A DNA stretch of 64,000 nt from Polymyxa betae. Its lineage: Eukaryota; Endomyxa; Phytomyxea; Plasmodiophorida; Plasmodiophoridae. Location of the stretch: contig RBZT01000781.1 of assembly GCA_003693705.1 (NCBI GenBank), positions 93,510 to 157,509 on the forward strand, read 5' to 3'. Below, piece by piece: positions 35,043 to 44,986 of this stretch (within the stretch, counting starts at the first letter, position 1; every line of letters starts with the position of its first letter). A model generated the notes under the pieces. That model was not told the origin of the DNA and searched no databases. It saw only the letters and a list, made by a program, of their open reading frames with translations. The position numbers and the translations under genes are program-made.

Positions 35043-36185
35043 TCAAAATTGGATGATGTATTGTCGTGCCGATTCGTAAGCGAAGAAGCCGGCGGCATTG
35101 GCTGGGAACGCCCTCACCAGACAGGGGGCGAATCCACGCCACAGACCGCGCCATCCGCCACGCTGTACGACCTCGGACCAGGCCGCTACGAACCCGCCGT
35201 CTGGCAGCCACGAATGCCGCCGGAACCGCCCTCCATCCATCTCCGTCTGCAGCAACGACTTCACCACATCCTGTACCATTGAAATCATTCGCTTGGCGGT
35301 CGTACCGCCTCTTCCGGGGCGTCCGTCCTACCTGCGGGTACGATGCCGTCCAGCAAGCGACACCGGACAGACCGCCGATCACGAGCTGCTCGGGGACGCC
35401 GACGACGCCGTTCTTGGACTCCGCCACGGCTTTCAGCGATTCGTACGTGTAGAACTGGGCGGCATAACACGGGACCTCGCGGACCATGGTGGCGCTCATG
35501 CCCCGGAACAGGCCGCGAACCCCGTCCCGGGCCAGTATGTTTCGCAGACACTGCAGGACGCCGACCCGGCCCGTCTCGATCTGCAGCCGGCATTTGACCA
35601 GCTCGATCGGACCGACGACCACTACAGTCCAGGTTGGGTTTTAGGGTTTTAGGGTCCTCGGGGTTCCCGTTGTACCAGAATTCACCAAACCGGCGATGGC
35701 GCCTGCTGCGCTCGCTTCCAGTGCGGTCGGCGCCCGATTTGGGTCGTCGCGGACCAGTACGGCTCGCGATTGCTGGAACGCCGCGAACACGATGGCGTTG
35801 ATGGCGGGGACGGCCGCCATCGGCGCTGCCATTCCTTTATATAGGCTCAGCAGTCCCTGCGAACATCAGATCATGCCCTAGGGGACCAGTACGATTCGCT
35901 TCCCGGACCTCGCGGCGTACTGTGCGATGGAGACAGCCCAGGGCGGTCTGCGGATGCGGCGATGTCTGGACACGAACCTGGAAGAAAATTCAGCGATAAC
36001 GACGTCGTGATAGTGCGGCGGCGAGACTTTGATGAGATCGAAGGGGTGCCCTGTGGAGACGCGATCAGCGGCGACCGAGATGATGGTCGGTGCGGCTAAC
36101 CGACGAGTAGGATGGCGACGCCGGCGGCACTGCCTGCCAGCAAATCCTCAGCGATCGTCAGAGGACGCCCCGACCTCTCATTCAT
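35043..36185 (-). CDS. Mitochondrial carrier of the acylcarnitine/ornithine-like group (SLC25)
   Basis: Minus-strand exons 36185-36101, 36050-36028, 35977-35909, 35856-35676, 35621-35332 and 35270-35043 join in frame to 291 residues. Three carrier repeats are visible, with signature motifs HPFDLIKVRVQT, GPIELVKCRLQ and SYPQDVVKSLLQ, each P-x-[DE]-x-x-[KR] type. The C-terminal RAFPANAAGFFAYE is shared by the carnitine/acylcarnitine, ornithine and SLC25A45-48 carriers. It sits in the inner mitochondrial membrane; the exact substrate cannot be read from sequence. The fourth intron contains two telomere-like units. The start codon lies 85 coding bases before the first splice site. Confidence 0.85.
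35637..35656. repeat. Telomere-like repeat in an SLC25 intron
   Basis: Two TTTTAGGG units in a row on the plus strand, inside the intron spanning 35622-35675 of the mitochondrial carrier gene. Confidence 0.75.
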
Positions 36186-36982
36186 TGTTGTCGCCACAAC
36201 ACAATTAATGAGAGAGGATACAGAGTGACTTTGAAACATAAAGTTCCGGTTCATTAAGTCTATTTAAGGTCAGTTGATGATGTCTGTAGGATCATTGAGA
36301 GCTTCTCGAAGAGTTCACAATTGTATGCAGATCAGTAATAATAATTACATATCAATAATAATTCATTAATGTGTGGATTTAACATGGTTTTCAGTGACTA
36401 GATTCTTGTCACAACTCCCAGATGGGGTTGGACCCCGTTGGCAATAATCGAAGCTTGCCTTCCTTTCTGAAAGACATCATTGGAATAATAGTTTTAACGG
36501 TGGGTACCCGGGCAATGGGGTTACAAGGATCATAAGTCCACAGTTGGCAGGTTCTATTCAGCATCTGGATAGTGATAATGATGGTGAATGAATATTGATC
36601 GAGCCATAAAAAGGCGAATCGATGGCTGAATTAATGTGAAAAGACCATGTTGCTGGGAATCGTTCCGGACTTCAACGTTGATGCTCGAAAGAGCCAGCAC
36701 GGGCCCGCTGCAATCCATCATCGGCGTCATCCTACGGTTTGAGCCAGAAAGAAGTGAATACTATTTGATATAAACAGATAGGTCAGCACGACAAAGTACT
36801 AGTACTGCAGGAGGAAATTGCCCTTGGAAAGATCATTGTCTTTTTGATCAAGAGCGCATTAAATGTGCGCCACACACGCACTTTATTTGGCAGAGATTTA
36901 TCCTTCTTATTTCTCAAAAAAAGCTGCTGTTAGGCTGAAGGTGTGGAATCCATTAGGAATCTCCTGCAGCAGGTTTCACATC
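36186..36982. other. Divergent intergenic stretch, SLC25 to LAMTOR4-like
   Basis: About 800 bp between divergent genes, holding both promoters. No other gene is seen. A plus frame that stays open from 36863 is the upstream extension of the LAMTOR4-like exon. Confidence 0.35.
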
Positions 36983-37402
36983 ATGATCGAATCCGACCTG
37001 GGATCATCAGTGCCATTGACCCATCCCATCATGTCAGCCTACAATCACTATACGCCCTTCATCATCGTTGACGTCGGATTCGCTGCAGATCGCCGCCATC
37101 TGGCTCCTATCTGGTCGTCGACGACCAGGGCCTGGTCCTATGCGGCCAGGGCGATCTCCTCGTCGAGCAACGAACTGTTGGAATCATGGCCGTACTAATC
37201 CTCGCCTGTTAACATCGTATAGATCGCCGGACCCGCGCTCGACCTGCTTCGCTCCGTTCATCGCCTGAATCCGTCGTCGACGAAGCCTCCTGCAATCACG
37301 CTGGCGTCGTCAGATCGACAACTGACGCTCAGCAGCGACGGATCCGTTCTGGTCGTGTCCGCCGATCGTGGCGACGCCGTCATGTGCTCCGATTCACGCT
37401 AA
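36983..37402 (+). CDS. LAMTOR4-like Ragulator subunit (roadblock-type fold)
   Basis: Exons 36983-37032, 37089-37191 and 37223-37402 join in frame to 110 residues. The product reads GSYLVVDDQGLVLCGQGDLL, a helix with GIMAIAGPALDLLRSVHRL, then ITLASSDRQLTLSSDGSVLV and VSADRGDAVM. Pattern and length resemble LAMTOR4, a small roadblock-like member of Ragulator, which anchors Rag GTPases on the lysosome for mTORC1 signalling. The second intron would be only 31 nt. Conservation in this family is low, so the name is tentative. Confidence 0.5.
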
Positions 37403-37569
37403 TCGCTGTCTTGTTGCTTCAAACTCTATCCGATGTCTTGTCTGCCAGCTACGATTGCAGCCCAAAAGCAAGGTCCAGTACGACCGATGATGATACAATA
37501 CGTTAGCGTAGTTTTATGTGGGAAATTATTTCACGTGAAAATTATTTATCATTGTTGTTTGCGGTTTGT

Positions 37570-38550
37570 TCAGGGCTGTTCGAATGCGCCGGGCCAGACG
37601 CCATCCATCTTACAGAAGCTTAATGTCGAATCACATCCGTCGTAGCATTCATCGGCTGTAATGAGATCGTATCCGTGCTTATCGGCGAAGAATTTCTTCA
37701 CCATTGGTAGCAATCCCATACTACCGCCTTGCACATACGTCTTATCGTGCATCAACATCACGACACTTCCTTGACCATCAGGAATCAGCTGCGCGTATTT
37801 CTCCCCGATTCGATCCATCAAGAAGGTGGCGTTGCCGCCGCGGAAGTCTTCCGTGTCCAGATTCCAGGTGGCGATCGTGTAGCCCAGCTCGTTGGAGATG
37901 AACTGACCGCGAACGTAATCCAGAGATCCATACGGCGGTCGAAACATGTTCAGACGCAGCTTATCTTGCTGAGATCCGGCACATTTCACAACCCAATCGC
38001 GGGTCTTTTTCAGATCGTTGGTGACGTCTACATCGACCATGCCCATGTAGTCGTCATGCTTGTACGAATGAAGCTTGATCTGGTGCCCTTCTGCTAAGAT
38101 CTTCTCGATCATGGCGCATTTAGCGCTATCCGGTTCGCCATCGACGGCGGGGGTCACGAAGAAGGTTCCTTTGGCGCCGATCTGTGCCAGGTCGGCCAGA
38201 ACGTTGGGCGTTGCGGCAACCGAAGGACCGTCGTCGAATGTCAGGACGAGTTTCTTCTTGTGCTGTCCGCACCAGTTAAACGATTTCACCGGGCCTTCCT
38301 TCCCACCAGACGATGGGTTCGTTATTGGCGCTTTCTTCGTGGTTGTTGTGGTGGCGTCTGTTTTGGAGGCGGTCCGATTTCCGTCGATGACGACGTAGAT
38401 CATTGCGGCCGCTGCCAGAAGCAGAAGAAAGCAGACCAGAGCGCAGCAGAACTGTTTCCAGCAGAAACCGCCGCCGGCAGGAGCGCTCGAGTTGCTGTCA
38501 TACGAGGCTGAGTACGAGGGCTCGGAATTGTAGTTAGTCGTTCGAGCCAT
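37570..38550 (-). CDS. Membrane-anchored polysaccharide (chitin-like) deacetylase
   Basis: Intronless frame of 326 residues. A short Ser/Tyr-rich cytosolic tail precedes a single membrane helix (about 36-55), giving a type II topology, then a Thr-rich stalk and a NodB domain. All five NodB motifs are intact: TFDDGP (104-109), HSYKH (161-165), RPPYG (204-208), WNLDTEDF (229-236) and MLMHD (265-269). These hold the metal-binding Asp-His-His and the catalytic residues. The enzyme should remove acetyl groups from an N-acetylglucosamine polymer such as chitin at the cell surface. The C-terminus carries several cysteines (CYDGCDSTLSFC). Confidence 0.85.
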   Translation of the reverse strand: MARTTNYNSEPSYSASYDSNSSAPAGGGFCWKQFCCALVCFLLLLAAAAMIYVVIDGNRTASKTDATTTTTKKAPITNPSSGGKEGPVKSFNWCGQHKKKLVLTFDDGPSVAATPNVLADLAQIGAKGTFFVTPAVDGEPDSAKCAMIEKILAEGHQIKLHSYKHDDYMGMVDVDVTNDLKKTRDWVVKCAGSQQDKLRLNMFRPPYGSLDYVRGQFISNELGYTIATWNLDTEDFRGGNATFLMDRIGEKYAQLIPDGQGSVVMLMHDKTYVQGGSMGLLPMVKKFFADKHGYDLITADECYDGCDSTLSFCKMDGVWPGAFEQP

Positions 38551-39715
38551 CGGTGCTTTAAAATTCGATCTTTCCGATTACTTAGAAAATAACGATAGTC
38601 GCAGGCCGAAACAGGCGAAGGGATAAATTTCGGGGTAATAAGATTGTGAGGTCTCTCATAGAAAGTTTTGCAAATCATTCAACATATTGACTCAACTGTA
38701 CATGACACAACCGGAACATATGGACTCAATCATCCCAAACTTGGTCGGAATTTTGAAAATCTGGCGATCAAGGGCGTTAAAACACCAATTGGTCCAATAT
38801 GACAGTTGGCAATTTGTTAAAATGTGTTATTATGAAATTGACAATGGTTCCGAAGGATCCAGATTGTGATAGTTATTTCGACATCGAACACATAAGTTTG
38901 TTGAAAATAAGTATTGGTGAAGCTCATAAAAAATCACTGGAACCGAAACATGACTGTACTTATACGACGTTGCATTGCACGAAATATCAGCGCCCTTCTG
39001 GACTTGTTGGCACTGTAGCTGGTTGCAGTTCTGGCTTCGCAAAACTTTCCATTGTCTAAAGACTCGCCTTTAGTGTGTGAAGTACAGAGGGAAGAGTGAG
39101 GTGATAGACTGATAGAGCGATGAACACGAGCCACCGATGAACAGAGCGTCGGGGGGTGGGGGCTGCGCCTCCCATTTGGATGCAGGCTCTACTGAGTCAG
39201 AATTGCCATGGCCAGTTAGAGTCCCTTGATGGTTGACCCAATCACCTAGCGGAAACTTTCTACAATCAGCAGACCGACAGAAATAAGAATCATTTGCGCA
39301 TTAACAAGTGAGAGAAAGTCTAAGTCAAAAAAAAACCTCCGTCAAACGGCCAGAACAACGACGAAAGAGCTTCTTTGAATTTTCTCATGCCATTATCGTG
39401 CGAGCCTCCTCGCTCTAAGCAAACGTAGGGGTTACGGTGTGCTTTGGCCAATAAAAAGTATTGGTTCTTCAACTCAGTCTGTATTAGTATTGCCTTTACA
39501 GAGTAGGTCAGAACTCAGAAGTGACTGAAACCGCAGCGACTATGCCGGGCATCTTCTGATCCGTGCAGATCAAGATTCAAAAGTATATGGTGATTGGTGG
39601 GGCGATGGGGTATGTGGGATGGGGTGCTAAAATGAGAGAGGGGGTCCCCGTTTCACCTGATATTGTCTCGATTTCTCTCTCTTGGAGGTTATTTGTCTAG
39701 TTCATGTGCTAGACG
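38551..39715. other. Intergenic stretch with G-rich segments
   Basis: About 1.16 kb. Open frames here are short and unconvincing. G-rich tracts occur at about 39150-39165 and 39597-39652. The left end holds the deacetylase promoter. Confidence 0.35.
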
Positions 39716-40279
39716 ATGTCAGGTTCAGGCGGCGCTCAGGCCTTGGTCTCATGTCCAGGAGACACGCAGCCGAATGCAGAATCGCCCGATCATCATCAGG
39801 TACAGAAGATGCCGAGGTCGTCTGTCCAGGTGCGCATGAGTCGGCCGCCGCTTCGAAGCGAGGTGGCGTTGATGGCGTCTCGGCTGCAGCAGGCGAATTG
39901 GACATCGTCGCAGACGTTGTCGGCATCAAGGCCGCCGGAGCATTTCGTAAAAAGCGTCGCCGAACATCGGCAATGGGCTCGAAACCGATTCATAGCTCCT
40001 GCAGAAATTCCCAGAACAAAGCCAGCGCCTGTTCCACAGCTTCGAACATCTCCTCAAAACGATTCCGATGCACCCAAGCGCTCCCAGCCTGAAGTACGAG
40101 ATATTTCGACAGCTATCACACCCAAGGCTATGCCAATCGTGCCACAGGCAAGAGATGCATCAGTTCAGACTGAGACAATAACCGAGTTTCTGACGACAGC
40201 TGCACCCGTTTATTATAAGTTACAGCCAACAACCACCCTTATTGCAGTAAACGCGGCTGGAGCTTATGAATCGGAATGA
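39716..40279 (+). CDS. Unassigned protein, 187 residues
   Basis: Single frame starting MSGSGGAQALVSCPGD. It is rich in Ser, Pro, Gln and Arg with a basic middle (HRQWARNRFIAPAEIPRTK) and a hydrophobic Thr/Leu patch near the end (ETITEFLTTAAPVYYKLQPT). Most of it looks disordered. No family is recognised. It precedes NOP10 on the same strand by about 300 bp. Confidence 0.5.
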   Translation: MSGSGGAQALVSCPGDTQPNAESPDHHQVQKMPRSSVQVRMSRPPLRSEVALMASRLQQANWTSSQTLSASRPPEHFVKSVAEHRQWARNRFIAPAEIPRTKPAPVPQLRTSPQNDSDAPKRSQPEVRDISTAITPKAMPIVPQARDASVQTETITEFLTTAAPVYYKLQPTTTLIAVNAAGAYESE

Positions 40280-40582
40280 TCGGCGTTATCTCTAACTCAG
40301 TTGTTCAAGAATCATTTAGTTCTAAAGACGTACAAAATAAACAAGAGTATGAGAATACAGGAGCTCTTCAGAAACCAAAATAGAAGAATCTCGGAAGAAC
40401 TACAAATTGTCCAAGTAGGGAAAGATAATCGTAAATTTTATTCTATGCAGATAGAAGCTCATAAAAAAACATGAAAATGTTGCATAAATCGGCGCACAAT
40501 TTCAAGGTCCGTAGCGGACTCCGATTCAGGCAGATTGAGCTGATTTGTCAAATTTTTGATCTTCTGAATCGTGGTCGGAGCC

Positions 40583-40822
40583 ATGCATCTCATGTACTAT
40601 TTAGTGGATGGCAAACGTGTTTACACGTTGAAGGTTAGTGGTGCCCTTTTGTATGCCGTTCACTGCTAATCTTTCGTATAGAAGCAGACGCCGTCGGGAG
40701 CTCCCACCCATTCCGCGCATCCGGCCCGATTCTCTCCAGACGATAAATTCTCGCGCGAGCGCGTAACTATCAAGAAGCGGTTCTCCATTCTCCCTACGCA
40801 GCAAGCCCCAATCCAATATTAA
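40583..40822 (+). CDS. NOP10: NOP10, H/ACA snoRNP core protein
   Basis: Exons 40583-40633 and 40682-40822 join in frame to 63 residues, too small to stand out as a long open frame. Exon 1 reads [17 protein letters not shown] and exon 2 continues [20 protein letters not shown], then ERVTIKKRF, and ends [10 protein letters not shown]. This matches eukaryotic NOP10 almost residue for residue in its core. NOP10 sits between dyskerin and NHP2 in pseudouridylation guide RNPs and telomerase. The 48-nt intron has GT-AG ends. Confidence 0.95.
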
Positions 40823-40940
40823 TCATTGTTTCTAAATACATTAACTATTCGTCTTTGTCATCATCTTCAATATTGCCTCATAATTCTTGTAGGCCGGTAA
40901 GATTTCGGGTACGCGCGCCCCAATCTTTCACCTCGCCCTA

Positions 40941-41906
40941 ATGTCTATCAAAAAATCTTCCATGGGCTACGATGCTAACCGTCTTATCTATAGATGGATC
41001 GCTCCCAACACTGAATGCCCAGTTTTTGTAGATCCAAGGTCGTATGGGGCCTGTCACACGTGCGGCCAGACGTTCCGACGTCGTCCTCAGCACTGCCATT
41101 TATGCGGCGAGATGTTCGACGACCTGTGCACGGCTCGTTATCATCTGCCTCCGCCTTTTGCTAATGGCAGATCCGGCCCAGTTCGAGTCTGCTTCGCATG
41201 CCGAAATCGATGCCTGGCATGGCACGACCAGCAGCTTGGCATCAACCTGAGCGATCTACGGCGCCCACTCTTCAAATCCGTCGTCGTTGACGGCGTCCTG
41301 GAGATCTATCCTCCCGTAGAATGGGCACAGGCCGACACCAGCGTCGCATGTAAAACCTGCGATCGTAAAGGTCTGAAGAGGCACCATTGCCGAGCTTGTG
41401 GCGAACTCTACTGCAGCGAATGCTCATCCAAGATGATCGTCCCAGAGACGTTCGATAAAAAGCACAAGAACGGGCTGCAACGAATATGCAATGAATGTCG
41501 CTATTTGATCATGACCGGCGCACAATGGAGCGAACCGAATCCCATCGAAGACGTTCGTAAACCGTTCCGAAACGTGTTCACATTGCATCCGGTGAGGACG
41601 GCAATCCCGCGTGTTGATGAATCGGAGTCGAGCTGCATTCTGCGCCTGGTCTGGTATGACAATGGCGAAGTACTCGGGCAGATTACAGCTGGATTAAATT
41701 GGGATCTGGACGTTATAGATAAGGTTGTAAGAAGGTTGAATTCGGTTCTAAGTCGCGACTATGTGTACACGTATCGAAGGCGACCTATCTGTGTCCAGCA
41801 TTGGACGGCGTTCACTGCCCGCGTCTTACAACCAGATCTGGTGTTGTGCGCTGCAGATTCATTTCAGATCAGATGGAGATTAAATACAAAAACGACAACG
41901 TCATAG
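40941..41906 (+). CDS. Protein with two tandem FYVE-type zinc fingers
   Basis: Single exon, 321 residues. The first finger (about 38-90) has C38/C41, RRRPQHCHLCG, and RVCFAC at 82-87. The second (about 128-186) begins WAQAD, has C137/C140, KRHHCRACG (147-154), YCSEC (157-161) and RICNEC (181-186). RHHCR is the phosphatidylinositol-3-phosphate pocket in FYVE domains; it is complete in the second finger, while the first has RPQHCH instead and may not bind. The last 130 residues have no domain I recognise. It probably acts on endosomal membranes. A Met-containing upstream exon cannot be excluded, since a TCTATAG acceptor-like string follows the first codons. Confidence 0.75.
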   Translation: MSIKKSSMGYDANRLIYRWIAPNTECPVFVDPRSYGACHTCGQTFRRRPQHCHLCGEMFDDLCTARYHLPPPFANGRSGPVRVCFACRNRCLAWHDQQLGINLSDLRRPLFKSVVVDGVLEIYPPVEWAQADTSVACKTCDRKGLKRHHCRACGELYCSECSSKMIVPETFDKKHKNGLQRICNECRYLIMTGAQWSEPNPIEDVRKPFRNVFTLHPVRTAIPRVDESESSCILRLVWYDNGEVLGQITAGLNWDLDVIDKVVRRLNSVLSRDYVYTYRRRPICVQHWTAFTARVLQPDLVLCAADSFQIRWRLNTKTTTS

Positions 41907-42136
41907 TCATATTAATCATACAAATGTTTGCAATAATCCGGAAAACGTCCGAAAGTTTCCGAGCGTGCGAGAGAAATCTTGAAAAAGGAAGCAGCGAGAT
42001 ATTGAGTAGATGTGAGAGACGCGCCCAGATTTTTTCGATGAGCGACGATTGTGTCGCGTGCCCATATAAGTAGACAGATATCGAGGGACATTGCTGACGA
42101 CACGACGTCGCCGTTAAGTGGAGCCGGGAAGCGGCG

Positions 42137-44421
42137 ATGAAACTCAACCCGCATGCGACCGAGTTCACTTGGACGCCGGCCGCAGCTGAGTTCCCGCCGC
42201 TTCGTCCAACGGTCCAGGTGCCATCATCCCCGGTCCCGTCGCTCAGTCCATCATCGCCATCGCCGGCGCTACGGTCACTGAATGGACAGTCGCCGTCAGG
42301 ATCATCGCACTTTGATGAATCAGTGCAACCAGCAACACCTCGTCGCTTAATTTACAGCATTGATGAGATCAACGCTCTCCAGCAGGCGTTCAATGAACCT
42401 CCTGATAATCTACCAGTTAGCGATAATGTTCCCGTTAAAGGCAATGCGCATTACGATGACTTGATGGACCCTCAGAGGGCCAGTTCACGTCGCAGCTCGA
42501 CCACTTCCTGGACAAGATCACCACGTACAAGCCCACTCACCCGAAATGGAAGCATTGTTCGCCGACAGCAGCTTCGCGAGCCTTCACCGATTGAACCCAT
42601 GGATCCGGCCATGACGGCCAAGAGCCGGAACGCGAAAATCGTGGCGGCAGCCGAGGCCCGGCACAGACCGCATCAACAAAAGAAACCGGCCCAGCCTAAT
42701 AAGAACGATGACGATCTGTCATGGAGAAAGAAAGATTCTGCTGTAGCTCCAACAAGCAGGTCATGGCGTGAACGGTCCAATCCGCCAAAGCGTCGCGCTC
42801 AGCAGCTGTACGAGCAAGCAGCCGCAGCGCCAAAGCTGACGATGTCGGCGAACGCGTGGCGACTGATCGACAAATCCGTTCAGGATGAGGCACAGGCAGC
42901 TGAGGCCGCTATTCGAGTGATACTGAACAAATTAACGCCGGAGACGTTTTCGAAGCTATCGGAGTCTGCTGGAGAGATTGCAATGACAGGACCCGAGACA
43001 TTACAACGTCTTTGTAAGACGATGTTCGATAAGGCGATTGACGAAACCAGCTTCGCGTCGCTCTATGGGCAGTTCATTGTTCGTTTGCAGGAAAGGCTGC
43101 CATCATATAAAGATGACGACGGCAAGACAGTCGACGTTCGCAGCGAGATCATCACGAGATGTTATCAGATGTTGACGACACCGCCCGACTCAACCGCCTT
43201 CGAATCGTTACAGGGGGCTGAACGTGAAGAAGCCGAATTCATTCAAAGAAGACGTCAAATCGGCAATGTCGTTCTGATGGGTGAGCTGTTTAAGCACGGT
43301 CTGCTGGTGGAAGGCGTCGTCCATGTCAGCGTCGGGTTACTTCTATCTGGTCCACATGCTGATATTGAGATGCTGGTCGCATTCCTGCAGACAGTCGGGA
43401 AATTCGTCGAAAGGCAAGCGCCGGCAAAGATGGAGGAATATTTCTCCAAGATCGCGACCTTGTCGAAACAGCCGTCGATGGCGCCCCGAATGCGATTTAT
43501 GCTGATGGATCTGATCGATCTGCGAAGGAATCGATGGCGCCTTCGCCGAGATAAAGTCGTCGACCCGAAGATGTTGGACGAAGTGCGAAAAGCGGCGTCG
43601 TCGAGCTCGGGTCCTTCCTCGTCCTGGACTGTCCGGCCGCCACCAAAGAAATCGGCGCAGACGATACGGCCGGCCGTGCTGCGTCCAACGACCAAAGTGA
43701 CATGGAAGGACGGGCTGACATCAGAGCCGAACAGAACGAAACCGTTCAGCTGGGGCAATGTACCTCATGATATCCACGACGACGACGATGATGATGGCAA
43801 CGAGGACGCCGAAGCCGTCGAGGATACCGAAACTGCAGATGATGCAGAGATCAGCAAAGAAAGGTTCGTCGAGCTGGAAGTATCAGTGGATGGTTGGTGA
43901 ATGTTTCCAGTAGAGATACGAAGAAGGAAGAACAGCAGGTGGAGATGTTAGTTCGTGAGCTATACTCATGCCTGGATATTGAGGAGGCTCTACGTTGTGC
44001 ACGAGAGCTTTCAGTGAAGTCCCATGCCAACATCGTCTATCAGGCTGCCATGATCTCATTCGATATGAAGGAGGACAGCCGTGAACTTTGCCGTCAATTC
44101 CTCGATCGGTTAATGACAGAAAGCATTATCTCTGGCGACGATCTCGTTCAGGGCTTAACCGATCTCGTACAGGTTTGCGAAAACACTGCTCTGGGTTGGG
44201 TCTTCTCTGACATCATGCAGGAATGCGAAGACATTGCAATCGATATCCCGCGGGCGCCGACCTTCCTGTCAGATGTTATCAGAGATCTGCTGGGTCAGGG
44301 CCACCTCGACTCGGAATCGCTGATGGGCGTGCTGCGGAAGAGCGGATCGACGACCTGCGGCAAGCTCGCCCTACAAGCGTTAGGTCGAGCAGATACAGTG
44401 AAGCGGGTACCGGTGTCGTAG
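42137..44421 (+). CDS. eIF4G-like factor: PAM2 motif, MIF4G and MA3 domains
   Basis: Exons 42137-43863 and 43911-44421, separated by a 47-nt intron, give 745 residues. The N-terminus starts KLNPHATEFTW (residues 2-12), a good PAM2 motif for the MLLE domain of poly(A)-binding protein. A Ser/Pro-rich linker follows, with RLIYSIDEINALQQ (70-83), a weak match to an eIF4E-binding site. A MIF4G-type helical domain covers about 255-465, and after an acidic run an MA3 domain (about 585-715) contains VCENTALGWVFSDIMQE and AIDIPRAPTFLSDVI. It should scaffold cap-dependent or PABP-linked translation initiation. Confidence 0.8.
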
Positions 44422-44518
44422 AGGAGCAAGGGTGGCCGCACCACAATAAACCCTACAGACCTGTTGTAATGTTACTGTGATAACTGTGGCGTAGCCCCAT
44501 ACAATGCCACCATAACGC

Positions 44519-44902
44519 TCATCCATCGAACCAGCAGGGCTCATCATTCTGAAAGATCTTCAGTATTAGGAAAGCCTTACGGTGACATGCTGGTGTCGCG
44601 GCTGTTTGGCTGTCATGGAGGGACATTAACGTGGTAGGAATTCGGAGCATCAGATCCAAACAATGTGAATGCTTTATAGAACTGCCTTGGCTAATCGAAG
44701 TTGAGCCTGACGAGCAGCTCCGATCAACTGCGTCTGGTATGATGATGATAGCTAAAAACTGATATCGGTCAGCTCTTACCTCACAGATACGTTCGTCCTT
44801 GCAACTATAGAAAGAAAAAGTAGCATTCGTACAAGCATGTCTTTGCCTAATGAACTTCTGTGAATCAGGCAGTTCCAGCATCTTATAAACATGCCATCAT
44901 GA
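44519..44902 (-). CDS. Possible small multi-exon gene, unassigned
   Basis: On the minus strand an ATG near 44881 opens MLELPDSQKFIRQRHACTN, followed by SCKDERICE and a clean GTAAGA donor. With CAG acceptors one can continue LIGAARQAQLRLAKA and then short downstream segments such as PNSRDTSMSP and MMSPAGSMDERYGGIVWGY. Donor and acceptor strings are plausible but very close together, and no family was recognised. It lies between eIF4G-like and WDR47 and overlaps neither coding sequence on the interpretation given. Confidence 0.3.
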
Positions 44903-44986
44903 TTAACGCAAAATAATCGAACGAGTTAGTCAAAAGCTGGGGCTCCGTCTCTGTCTGGGACGAGCATCGTTGCATGCTGCACATAG

